Part shown: positions 1-6,559 of the stretch, in pieces | How the letters are laid out: each line of letters starts with the position of its first letter | Numbering within the stretch: the first letter of the stretch is position 1 | Origin: Candidatus Aquidulcis sp. | GTDB taxonomy: Bacteria; Chloroflexota; Anaerolineae; Anaerolineales; E44-bin32 | Direction: 5' to 3' | Length of the DNA: 10,965 nt | Assembly: GCA_020723365.1 (NCBI GenBank) | Contig: DYJB01000023.1 | Span: 1 to 10,965, forward strand | Notes under the pieces: model-generated | The model's database searches: none | Told to the model about the DNA's origin: nothing | Seen by the model: the letters and a program-made list of their open reading frames with translations, nothing else | Program-made: the position numbers and the translations under genes

Positions 1-19
1 CGGCAGGCTGATTGCCCCC

Positions 20-430
20 ATGGACTTCCTCGGTGTCGGCCCGCTCGAACTGATCCTGATCATCGTCCTGGCTCTCGTATTGGTCGGGCCGCGCGATCTG
101 GTCAAGTTCGGCCGCGACGCCGGACGGTTCCTCAACCGCCTGTACCGTTCCCCGGCCTGGCGCACGATGAACGACGCCTCACGCGAGCTGCGCAACCTGC
201 CGACGCGCCTGGCGCGGGAAGCCGAATTGGAGAGCCTGCAGCGCGACCTGAAGCAGGCCGGAGAGGGACTGCAGCAGGATGTCCAGGCCGCCTCCGAAGG
301 CATGAGCGCCTGGACCACCCCCGCGCCCCCTGCCCCGCCCGGCCAGCCTGCGGCGGCGTCCGGCGAGCTTCCCAGGCCGGAGAAGGCGCCCGATCCGCCC
401 GCCTCCGAATCGCCCTTTGCCGAAGGCTGA
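20..430 (+). CDS. tatB: Sec-independent (twin-arginine) translocase subunit, TatB-like
   Basis: This is a membrane component of the Tat pathway, which exports folded proteins and often cofactor-loaded redox proteins. The 136-residue protein has the classic TatA/TatB layout. A short N-terminus carries a conserved Glu at residue 10 in GPLELIL, followed by one hydrophobic helix (about residues 9-22). A Gly-Pro hinge (VGPRDL) leads into a basic amphipathic helix (KFGRDAGRFLNRLYR), then a polar helical stretch and a Pro/Ala-rich acidic tail. The Glu before the helix and the GP hinge favour TatB over TatA, as does the length, but Chloroflexota proteins of this kind are often labelled simply TatA/TatE family. 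Three nucleotides separate its stop from tatC. The ribosome site before ATG 20 is weak; a TGA at 9-11 may end an upstream gene outside the window. Family sure, TatA versus TatB less so. Confidence 0.88.
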   Translation: MDFLGVGPLELILIIVLALVLVGPRDLVKFGRDAGRFLNRLYRSPAWRTMNDASRELRNLPTRLAREAELESLQRDLKQAGEGLQQDVQAASEGMSAWTTPAPPAPPGQPAAASGELPRPEKAPDPPASESPFAEG

Positions 431-433
431 CCG

Positions 434-1294
434 ATGCGCCGTGCCCTTTCCCGCCTCTGGCGAATCCTGACCGCGCCCGTCCGGCTGGTGCTGTGGCCCT
501 TCCGGCGCGTGCGCCAGTTCCTCGACTACGAGCCCGAGGAGACCTCCGCCGGCGACGCCTTTGCTCAGACGCTTCAGGCCCCCGCCATCCTGCTTGACCA
601 CCTCGATGCGCTGCGCGGGCACCTGATGCGGTCGCTCATCGCCCTGGCCATTGGCACGACGATCGGATTCACGTTCGCGCAGCGCATCCTCGACTGGATG
701 GCCGAGCCCGTCGGGGGCATCGAAGCTCTGCAGGCGATCGAGGTCACGGAATCGGTCGGCGCCTTCATGAAGGTCTCGCTGCTGACCGGCTTCGTCCTCG
801 CCTTCCCCTACATCCTGCTCGAGCTCTTCGCCTTCATCAATCCGGGACTCAAGCGCCGTGAGCGCGTTCTGCTGCTGACCTCCATCCCCGCCGCCACGCT
901 CCTGTTCATCGGCGGCGTGACCTTCGCCTACTTCGTGATGCTGCCCGTGGCGCTGCCCTTCCTGCTCAACTTCCTTGGCATTCAGACCGTGCCGCGGCCG
1001 TCGAACTACATCAACTTCACCACCAACCTGCTCTTCTGGATCGGCGTAGCCTTCACCTTTCCCCTGGTCATCTTCGCCCTGGCGAGTGTGGGCATGGTGC
1101 GGGCCCGGCAGCTCACTCAGGCGTGGCGCTTTGCCGTGGTGGGCATCGCCGTCATGGCGGCGGCCATCACGCCGACCGTCGATCCCGTCAACATGGCGCT
1201 GCTGATGCTGCCCATGATCGCCCTGTACGGGTTGAGCATCGTGCTGGCGGCCATCGCCGAGCGGGCCCGGCGGCGCCGATCCTCCGAAACGTAG
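434..1294 (+). CDS. tatC: Sec-independent protein translocase TatC
   Basis: TatC is the multi-spanning receptor that binds twin-arginine signal peptides and assembles the translocon with TatA/B. The 286-residue protein shows the family signatures: the cytoplasmic HLDALRGHLMR segment before helix 1, the ESVGAFMKVSLLTGFVLAFP region, then FINPGLKRRER after helix 2, and FTTNLLFWIGVAFTFPLVIF in helix 4. Six membrane segments can be drawn between about residues 67 and 275. The start ATG 434 follows GAAGG at 422-426 inside the end of tatB, so the two genes are co-transcribed and probably translationally coupled. Oddly, about 50 residues precede the HLDALR segment, a basic amphipathic stretch (LWRILTAPVRLVLWPFRRVR) followed by an acidic linker. 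This makes the protein somewhat longer than the usual ~250 residues. The basic C-terminus (ERARRRRSSET) is consistent with a cytoplasmic end. Confidence 0.96.
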   Translation: MRRALSRLWRILTAPVRLVLWPFRRVRQFLDYEPEETSAGDAFAQTLQAPAILLDHLDALRGHLMRSLIALAIGTTIGFTFAQRILDWMAEPVGGIEALQAIEVTESVGAFMKVSLLTGFVLAFPYILLELFAFINPGLKRRERVLLLTSIPAATLLFIGGVTFAYFVMLPVALPFLLNFLGIQTVPRPSNYINFTTNLLFWIGVAFTFPLVIFALASVGMVRARQLTQAWRFAVVGIAVMAAAITPTVDPVNMALLMLPMIALYGLSIVLAAIAERARRRRSSET

Positions 1295-1341
1295 GCGCCG
1301 GAAGCCGGCGGCCGAGGCCGGATGGCTTCAGGGCGCCCTTT
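1294..1341 (+). terminator. Candidate hairpin terminator after tatC
   Basis: A nested dyad begins at the last base of the tatC stop codon. GGCGCC at 1294-1299 pairs with GGCGCC at 1332-1337, and GAAGCC at 1301-1306 pairs with GGCTTC at 1324-1329. A short GGC/GCC pair closes the inside, and CTTTCCC follows. The stem is long and GC-rich but the T run is short, so termination is plausible and not certain. The rest of the 184-nt convergent gap to the MFS gene holds a second imperfect hairpin: GAAGCGCGC at 1400-1408 against GCGCG-A-CTTC at 1416-1425. No gene is apparent in the gap. Confidence 0.4.
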
Positions 1342-1478
1342 CCCACCACCTGCAATGCAGCCTGAGAGGAGTTGGCCGTAGGCACGCCAGGCGGCGAACG
1401 AAGCGCGCTGCGCTCGCGCGACTTCAAGTGGGCGATCCCCGGACAGGGCGCTTCACATCCCGATGGAGGAGATCGGAC

Positions 1479-2906
1479 TCAATGGCGCAGCCCGGCAATC
1501 CCCATGCCGGCGAAGGCCACGGCGGCGGCCAGCAGGTAGGAAGCGCGCAGGGCGCTGACAATCGAGGCGGCCTCGACAGCGCCGGCTCGCCCCAATACGG
1601 TGGTGAACACCGCGCCCGCCAGACCCACGCCGATGACCATGCCGACATTGCGCGCCAGCGCCAGGACGCCGGCGGCGATCCCCTGCCGGTGGCGCGGCGC
1701 CGCCCCCATCAGCGCGCTGTTGTTGGGCGAGGCGAAGATGCCGATCCCGAGCCCGGCCACCGCCAGCATGGCGACAATGGCCGCACGGGGCGACTCCAGA
1801 TCCAGGCTTGAGAGCAGGACGAGCCCAAGGCCGAGCAGCCCCATACCCACGACGCTGGGAAGACGGGTGCCGATCCGATCGGAGAGACTCCCACTCAGGG
1901 GCGCCACCACCGCCATCAGCATCGGCTGCGCCGTGAGCAGCAAGCCGGCCTCCGCCGGCGACAGGCCGCGCGCTTGCTGCAGGTAGAAGGGCATCAGGAA
2001 GAGCACGGTGAAGACACACACGTAGTTGAGCACGGCGCTGGCCGCCGCCGCCGTGAAGGTCCGGCTGCGGAAAAGGCTCAGGTCGAGCATCGGCGCGGCG
2101 ACGCGGCGCTCCAGCCGCACGAACAGCCCCAGCAGGACCAGCGAGCCTGCCAGCAGCATGACCGTCGGCCACGCCGCCCATCCCCAGGCATGCCCCTGGT
2201 TGAGGGCCAGGAGCAGCGCCACAAGGCCGCCGGTGAAGGTCAGGGCGCCGCGCAGGTCGAAGCCCTCCCCGCGGCCGCTCCCCTCGTCCCGCGGGACGAA
2301 GCGCAGCGCCAGCGCCAGCGCCAGCAGCCCGACGGGCACGTTGATGTAGAACACCGAACGCCAGCCGAGCGCCGTCGTCAGCCAGCCGCCCAGCGACGGC
2401 CCGACGGTCAGCCCCAGGTACGTCATCGTCGCCTGCAGCCCCAGGGCGCGGCCGCGCATCTCGGGCGGGAAGCTCTTGGTCAGAATGGCCGGTGAGTTGG
2501 CAAAGAGCATCGAGGCGCCGACGGCCTGCGCCGCGCGCGCGGCGACGAGGAAGCCGGCGCCGGGCGCCAGCCCGCACAGGACCGAGCCGAGCAGGAAGAT
2601 CAGGAAGCCGGTGGTGTAGACGCGCCGGTGGCCGCGTAGATCGCCCAGCCGCCCGACGCTCAAGAGCAGCCCGCTGACAACGAGCAGGTAGATGGTGACC
2701 ACCCACTCGACCGTCGCCACCGAGGCGCCGAAGCTCTCGCGTACGACGGGCAGCGTGATGTTGACCACGCTGCCATCCAGCGCCGACATGAACGTGCCGA
2801 GGCCGATGGCCAGCAGCACGCCCCAGCGGGAGCGGATCGTCACCTCGGAGGACTGCACGGAATGCACTCCGGAAGGCGGGCGCAGATCAGGCGGGGAGGA
2901 TAGCAC
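1479..2906 (-). CDS. MFS multidrug-type exporter, DHA2 (EmrB/QacA) family, 14 helices
   Basis: This is a proton-coupled efflux pump of the inner membrane. The 475-residue length, about 14 hydrophobic segments and the diagnostic motifs place it in the drug:H+ antiporter-2 family. Helix 1 carries LGTFMSALDGSVVNITLPVV (motif D1-like, with Asp in the membrane). Motif A is GRLGDLRGHRRVY between helices 2 and 3. Motif C is GLTVGPSLGGWL in helix 5, followed by GWRSVFYINVPVG, typical of EmrB/QacA. The substrate cannot be read from sequence. The start is uncertain: GTG 2906 gives the longest form but lacks a clear ribosome site, while GTG 2858 has GGAG eight bases upstream and still precedes helix 1. 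It lies 12 nt behind the truncated permease on the same strand, so the start of this gene adjoins the truncation scar. It converges on tatC. Confidence 0.9.
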   Translation of the reverse strand: MLSSPPDLRPPSGVHSVQSSEVTIRSRWGVLLAIGLGTFMSALDGSVVNITLPVVRESFGASVATVEWVVTIYLLVVSGLLLSVGRLGDLRGHRRVYTTGFLIFLLGSVLCGLAPGAGFLVAARAAQAVGASMLFANSPAILTKSFPPEMRGRALGLQATMTYLGLTVGPSLGGWLTTALGWRSVFYINVPVGLLALALALRFVPRDEGSGRGEGFDLRGALTFTGGLVALLLALNQGHAWGWAAWPTVMLLAGSLVLLGLFVRLERRVAAPMLDLSLFRSRTFTAAAASAVLNYVCVFTVLFLMPFYLQQARGLSPAEAGLLLTAQPMLMAVVAPLSGSLSDRIGTRLPSVVGMGLLGLGLVLLSSLDLESPRAAIVAMLAVAGLGIGIFASPNNSALMGAAPRHRQGIAAGVLALARNVGMVIGVGLAGAVFTTVLGRAGAVEAASIVSALRASYLLAAAVAFAGMGIAGLRH

Positions 2907-2918
2907 GCCTGGCCCACG

Positions 2919-3464
2919 CTACTGCCGAAGTAGGAAGCCACGCACCGGGACGGACAGCAGCGTACCGGTCTCCTGCAGCCCGCGCAGCTTGAGCAGCGTG
3001 ATCAGCAGGAGCAGCGAGAGCGCCACGACGATCCGGTGCGGCCAGAGGCCCGAGAACGCCGAGGCGAGCCCTTCAACCCCGGCGGTCAGGCTGACGGCGG
3101 CCGTCAGGACATGGTCGAGGAGCAAGGCTGCCGCCGCGACCAACCCGGCGCTCAGGCCGAGGTTGGCGCGCGCCACGATCCACGATCCTCCGCCGGACGG
3201 AGAGGCGTGCACGGTCTGGTAGTACGAGAGGGCTGCGATCAGAAGGACAGCGACGATCGCCATGGCAACGGGGAAGGCCAGCGCCAGCCCGGCGCTCCCG
3301 GCGACCACCAGCCCGAGGAAGATCTCCTGACTGGCGTAGGCGATGGAGGAGGGCGCATCGGGCGAGAAAGCCGCCAGAACCTGAATCCTGTTGAGCCGGC
3401 GCTCCCCCTGCGCGAACGTCGCAAGCGGCGGCCCCAGCAGCAACTCCCTCAACCGATGAAGCAC
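2919..3464 (-). pseudogene. Truncated APC-superfamily permease (KimA/YdaO-like), N-terminal third only
   Basis: Intact relatives are amino-acid/polyamine or K+ permeases of roughly 600 residues; this reading frame stops after 181. The preserved part is recognisable. It has FSPDAPSSIAYASQEIFLGL in helix 1 (the family's SPDALSSxAYxxEE motif), YYQTVHASPSGGGSWIVARA (substrate-site loop, usually Y.QTI.AYPSGGGAY), ANLG, a third and fourth helix, and LKLRGLQETGTLLSVPV. It then ends abruptly in RGFLLRQ. Sequence beyond the stop is not hydrophobic in this frame and runs straight into the MFS gene, so the rest was lost rather than merely frameshifted. GTG 3464 has a strong GGGAGG site six bases upstream, so the fragment may still be translated. 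Transport activity is very unlikely with only about four helices. Confidence 0.8.
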
Positions 3465-3497
3465 GTCACGCCTCCCGCCTCGCGATGCGGCGAATCC

Positions 3498-4067
3498 TCA
3501 TCGGGCCAGAGCCGCGATCAACAGCGCCGCCAGCAGGAGCCATCCCAGGATCGATACGATCCAGCCGGTGCCGCCCGGGTCGAAGGCGGATGGCAGCGCC
3601 CGGAGGGGTGTCAGGCGCAGCACCGGAACTCCAGCGATGCCGGCGGCCAGCCTCTCGTCGCCGGTGGTGAAGGGGTTGAATCCGAAGAAGAACCCGGCAA
3701 AGCCGGCGTTCTTGAGGATCTGCCGGGCGATGCGCAGGCGCTCCGCCTCCTCCTTGACGATGCGCACGCGGCCCCAGAACCGGCCGGCCGGCAGCTGAAC
3801 CTCCGCCTCCGGGGCGGCGGCGAGGTTCTTCGCCCAGTGAGCGATCTCCCCGAACCCGGCGATGCAGCATACATCCCCATCGATCAACGCGTAGTTGACG
3901 GGCGTGTGCCGCAGCCTGCCGCTCTTGTGCCCGATCGTCGAGAGCACCATGATGTACCCCGACGGCGGCGTGACCATCGCCGCCCCCAAGCCGGAGCGGA
4001 AAGCCGGCACCATGAAGAACCGGTTGAGCACGCGAAAGCCTCTTCGCAGCCCTCGGTAGGTGGTCAT
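3498..4067 (-). CDS. DUF385 (deazaflavin/F420-dependent nitroreductase-like) protein with C-terminal membrane helix
   Basis: Members of this split beta-barrel family (DDN-like) bind the deazaflavin F420 or related flavins and reduce quinones or nitro compounds. The 189-residue protein shows the family core: IMVLSTIGHKSGRLRHTPVN (corresponding to LLTTxGRKSGxxRxTPL), a DGDVCCIAGFGE strand pair, and HWAKNLAAAPEAEVQL (the W..NL.A.P.v.v motif). ATG 4067 is preferred over upstream codons because GGAGGG lies just before it. After the barrel, about residues 165-187 form a hydrophobic helix (WIVSILGWLLLAALLIAALA), which is not typical of soluble family members and would tether the enzyme to the membrane. 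It lies 33 nt before the truncated permease. F420 itself is not proven for this organism, so cofactor and substrate are inferred. Confidence 0.78.
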   Translation of the reverse strand: MTTYRGLRRGFRVLNRFFMVPAFRSGLGAAMVTPPSGYIMVLSTIGHKSGRLRHTPVNYALIDGDVCCIAGFGEIAHWAKNLAAAPEAEVQLPAGRFWGRVRIVKEEAERLRIARQILKNAGFAGFFFGFNPFTTGDERLAAGIAGVPVLRLTPLRALPSAFDPGGTGWIVSILGWLLLAALLIAALAR

Positions 4068-4106
4068 CGGCTCCCTCCAGCTGGCGATTCTAGCTTGGCC
4101 CTCCTC

Positions 4107-4138
4107 GGCCTGCGGTCGCCACAAGTCGCCCGCAGGCC
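4107..4138. repeat. Hairpin-forming inverted repeat between two minus-strand genes
   Basis: GGCCTGCGG at 4107-4115 pairs exactly with CCGCAGGCC at 4130-4138 across a 14-nt loop. It sits downstream of the six-helix membrane protein and 40 nt before the DUF385 gene. No T run follows on the minus strand, so it may be a weak terminator, an mRNA-stabilising hairpin, or chance in GC-rich DNA. Confidence 0.35.
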
Positions 4139-4166
4139 TCGAAGGGAGAATGGCCGCATCGGCGCC

Positions 4167-4802
4167 TCAGATCCAGCGCAGCGCCACGCCGAAGATCAGC
4201 AGGGCCAGGATGTCCACGCCGTAGATCATTGCCAGCACACTCAGCTTGTTGCGGATCGACGGCATATCGAAGACCCAGAACGAGACCAGGAAGAAGGTCA
4301 GGTATCCGAAGACGAAGATCAGCCATGGCGCCCCGGCGTTCCACCACGGGTAGTCCCAGGTGAGCGCCCCCACGGCGTTGAGCAGGACCTCGACGAAGAC
4401 GCAAAACGCGGCGCCGGCCACGGCGATGAACAGCCGGTTGGGCAGGCCAAGGATGCGCGTGCGCCGATCCGGGGGGAGCATCTTGGCGAAGGTGACACCG
4501 GCAATGGCGAACATGAAGCAGATCTCGATGTTCAGCCCGATCAGGATCAGGTAGGCGGTCTTGCCCGGCGCGCCCCACACCGGCGCATACTGGGTGAAGT
4601 GGAACACCAGGCTGTTCCAGATCTCATTGAACCAATCCATACCCCAGAAGGCCAGGCCGGCAAAGACCAGGTTCCAGTTGCGCTTCTCGATTTCGTTGGC
4701 GTAGACGTACACCACCAGGGCGAAGAGCGGAATCACGTACCACTGGAACAGGCTGCCGTCGCGCAGGATGGAGAGAGCCTGAGCTGCGGATTCGGTGGGC
4801 AT
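4167..4802 (-). CDS. Conserved-looking six-helix membrane protein of unknown function
   Basis: I do not recognise a named family. The 211-residue protein is almost wholly hydrophobic. About six membrane segments can be placed near residues 20-37, 44-66, 88-112, 127-148, 160-180 and 187-208. Several charged or polar residues sit inside or at the edges of helices: YANEIEKRNWN, WGMDWFNEIWNSL and LNIEICFMF. Such buried Asp, Glu and Asn residues in an aromatic-rich bundle suggest a functional site (proton, metal or lipid handling) rather than a mere anchor. ATG 4802 is chosen because a full AAGGAGG lies six bases upstream; the in-frame extension to 4820 adds only six residues. It follows the DUF3592-like gene across a perfect inverted repeat and precedes the DUF385 oxidoreductase, so the three may act together at the membrane, but this is only guilt by association. 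Confidence 0.75.
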   Translation of the reverse strand: MPTESAAQALSILRDGSLFQWYVIPLFALVVYVYANEIEKRNWNLVFAGLAFWGMDWFNEIWNSLVFHFTQYAPVWGAPGKTAYLILIGLNIEICFMFAIAGVTFAKMLPPDRRTRILGLPNRLFIAVAGAAFCVFVEVLLNAVGALTWDYPWWNAGAPWLIFVFGYLTFFLVSFWVFDMPSIRNKLSVLAMIYGVDILALLIFGVALRWI

Positions 4803-4821
4803 GATCGGCCTCCTTGGCACA

Positions 4822-4867
4822 CACCACGTGACACGTCCGGCCGAAGGGCCGGACGTGTCACGTGGTG
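4822..4867. repeat. Perfect 21-bp inverted repeat with 4-nt loop
   Basis: The left arm 4822-4842 and right arm 4847-4867 are exact reverse complements around the loop GAAG (CTTC on the minus strand). Each arm contains CACGTG and GACACGTCC-type sequence. The right arm includes the last two codons and TGA stop of the minus-strand DUF3592-like gene. The repeat ends 13 nt before the AAGGAGG ribosome site of the next gene. No T run follows, so it is not a canonical intrinsic terminator. The perfection and length are far beyond chance. Confidence 0.85.
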
Positions 4868-5754
4868 AAGCGGAAGAAGAGGTAGAGGGCGTTGCCGAGC
4901 AGCGTCAGACCCGGCAGGACGAGCGCCGCGAGACACGCGATCGGCGACGACCCCAAGCGCAGCGCGCCGGCGTTGTCGATCGTGGGCGACCCGGGCAGCG
5001 AGTCAAGCGCTGCGCCGTAGGTCGGATCGTCGGGATCGAACAGGACAAGTTCCTCGGTTTGATCGGTCAGGCGCTCGGGGGCATTCGTCTTTGAGGTGAC
5101 CTCGTACGATGCGCCGTCCTGGGCGCGGAAGGTAAGCGTCACCGCCATGACGGGCCGGTTGTTGATCGTGGTGTTCGTCGGCACGACGGTGGTGGCTTTG
5201 GCGAAGGCCAGGCGCCCTGTCCCAAGCAGGCGATTCGCCTTCCAGCCTTCGCGCAGCCCGAAAGCCACCATCACGGCCCCGATGAGCGGGAAGATGCCGG
5301 CGATGGCGGCCAGCGGGCCGAAGGTCGTTCGGCGCATGCCGTCGACCCGCGCCACATCCGGCTGCGAGCGCAGGTAGGTGACGGCCAGCCGCTGGCCCGC
5401 ATCCGGGGCGTAGCCGGTGACGTAGGCGCGCGCCTCGACTTTCCGGCCATTGGCAGCCACGAAGCTGTAGGTGATCTTATAGACCGGTGCGTCGTTCTCG
5501 GAAGCGTTGGTGTAGTCGACCGAGACGACCGTACCCGTTGCCCGGTCGGTGTCCATCACGGCGAACATCGGCCCGCTCCAGTCCGACTGCAGGGCGAAGC
5601 CGTAGAAGAAGATCATGCCGAAGCCAAGCATCAGCCAGCCGATCTGCTGCAGCACGCCTCCAAACATCGCGGCGAGGCGAACGCAGATCGGGACAGCCCG
5701 CGGCGGCAGGAGAGCCGCCGGCTCGACGGGGGCACGCGGCAGGATGGCGGTCAT
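4858..5754 (-). CDS. DUF3592-like membrane protein
   Basis: This is a 298-residue membrane protein of unknown biochemical role. A first helix (about residues 37-57, LGFGMIFFYGFAL) is followed by a beta-rich extracytoplasmic module (ATGTVVSVDYTNASEND, VYKITYSFVAANGRKVEA, LAVTYLRSQPDVARV) that resembles the DUF3592 pattern of a strand, an 'F.a.dG' hairpin and a 'V.Y.p.nP..' strand. A second hydrophobic region comes near residues 148-168, then a second similar module (VMAVTLTFRAQDGASYEV, ELVLFDPDDPTYGA), and a final helix near the C-terminus. The duplicated module suggests internal duplication. ATG 5754 has AAGGAGA six bases upstream and overlaps the GNAT stop as ATGA, so translation is coupled. 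Its stop codon lies inside the perfect inverted repeat. Confidence 0.7.
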   Translation of the reverse strand: MTAILPRAPVEPAALLPPRAVPICVRLAAMFGGVLQQIGWLMLGFGMIFFYGFALQSDWSGPMFAVMDTDRATGTVVSVDYTNASENDAPVYKITYSFVAANGRKVEARAYVTGYAPDAGQRLAVTYLRSQPDVARVDGMRRTTFGPLAAIAGIFPLIGAVMVAFGLREGWKANRLLGTGRLAFAKATTVVPTNTTINNRPVMAVTLTFRAQDGASYEVTSKTNAPERLTDQTEELVLFDPDDPTYGAALDSLPGSPTIDNAGALRLGSSPIACLAALVLPGLTLLGNALYLFFRFTT

Positions 5755-6329
5755 CGGGGGTCTCCTTGGAGTGGGCGGGGCTGTCCCGCCCGGTGCTGGA
5801 GCCACTCGTCCTGCAGGATGGCCATCAGGTCCAGGTTCCAGATCTCCTGGCCGACACGGCGCGCCCGACGCAGGTGGCCTTCCCGGACGAAGCCCTCCGC
5901 CTGGTAGCAGCGAATAGCCTCGGCATTGAAGTCGAAGACACCGAGATCGACCCGCTCCAGCCTGAGTTCGTCGAAGGCGATGTGCAGCGCCTGGCGGACC
6001 ATGGCACGCCCCAGGCCGCACCCCCGGCGAGACGGGTCGATCAGCACCCGGCACAGACGCGCCGAGTGACCGTCGATCTCATTCAGCTCGATGTGACCGA
6101 CCGGCTCGCCTCCGGCGAGGCAGACGGTATAGATGCGGCGCGCCGCCGGCGGCTGCTGCGCCGAGAGGCGGTAGCTCTCAAGCTGCGCCTCGTCGAGGGG
6201 AAAGGTGAACAGGGGTCCGGCCCACTGCATCAGTGCTTCCGGCGAGTCGATGGCCTGCAGGATGCGAGGGAAGTCCCTGCGCTCGAAGGGGCGGAAATGC
6301 AGGTCGGGCGGCGGTGTGAGGTTCGGCAT
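5751..6329 (-). CDS. GNAT-family N-acetyltransferase (RimJ/RimL-like)
   Basis: It transfers an acetyl group from acetyl-CoA to an amine; the substrate is unknown. The 192-residue protein opens with LHFRPFERRDFPRIL, the usual first strand of RimJ/RimL-type enzymes. The acetyl-CoA pyrophosphate loop is near residues 95-110 as LIDPSRRGCGLGRAM (the R-x-x-G-x-G/A motif). Then comes VDLGVFDFNAEAIRCYQAEG, the conserved N..a.r.Y...GF segment, ending in FVREGHLRRA. ATG 6329 is the first Met matching the domain start, though its ribosome site is poor, so a slightly different start is possible. It is the first gene of the minus-strand run and its stop overlaps the next start by four bases (ATGA). Confidence 0.88.
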   Translation of the reverse strand: MPNLTPPPDLHFRPFERRDFPRILQAIDSPEALMQWAGPLFTFPLDEAQLESYRLSAQQPPAARRIYTVCLAGGEPVGHIELNEIDGHSARLCRVLIDPSRRGCGLGRAMVRQALHIAFDELRLERVDLGVFDFNAEAIRCYQAEGFVREGHLRRARRVGQEIWNLDLMAILQDEWLQHRAGQPRPLQGDPR

Positions 6330-6409
6330 GCGAGAGCCCGGGCGCTGCGGACCGGGATGACCCTGGGGCGCCGGGCCAGGATGTCCCGCGCCAGGCTTCA
6401 GCGGCGGAG

Positions 6410-6438
6410 AGACTAGCACATCGAGGGCGGAATGGGAA
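6410..6438 (-). promoter_or_regulatory. Possible promoter for the minus-strand GNAT operon
   Basis: On the minus strand TTCCCA (6438-6433) and TAGTCT (6415-6410) are separated by 17 nt, and TGC directly before the second box gives an extended -10. Transcription would begin about 75 nt before the GNAT start. The match to consensus is partial and the organism's promoter rules are unknown. Confidence 0.25.
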
Positions 6439-6493
6439 ACGGCAACAGCGCAGGCGAATTGCGGCGCCCATGGCGAGAGCCGCCCCGACCACC

Positions 6494-6521
6494 TTCGGAC
6501 GACCGCGCCCGGTGGTAGCGT
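6494..6521 (+). promoter_or_regulatory. Possible promoter for the broken exported-protein gene
   Basis: TTCGGA (6494-6499) and TAGCGT (6516-6521) lie 16 nt apart, about 40 nt before ATG 6560. This is a weak but correctly spaced candidate in the divergent 230-nt gap between the GNAT gene and the plus-strand remnant. Confidence 0.22.
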
Positions 6522-6559
6522 GGGCTCCCCCAACGCCAGCAGACTCTGGAGGAGGATCC

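Noticed and set aside
1453..2706. A 417-residue open frame on the minus strand overlapping the MFS gene in another frame
   Set aside because: Low-complexity Arg/Gly/Ala translation; the overlapping frame has all the DHA2 exporter motifs and membrane helices.
4822..4867. Perfect inverted repeat as an intrinsic terminator or IS end
   Set aside because: No T run follows on either strand, and there is no transposase or target-site duplication in the window; left as an unexplained repeat.
3036..4868. A 610-residue open frame on the plus strand opposite the permease stub, DUF385 and six-helix genes
   Set aside because: It is exactly antisense to three genes with clear motifs and ribosome sites. 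Its translation is Arg/Gln/Glu/Pro/His-rich with no domain, typical of GC-rich antisense frames.
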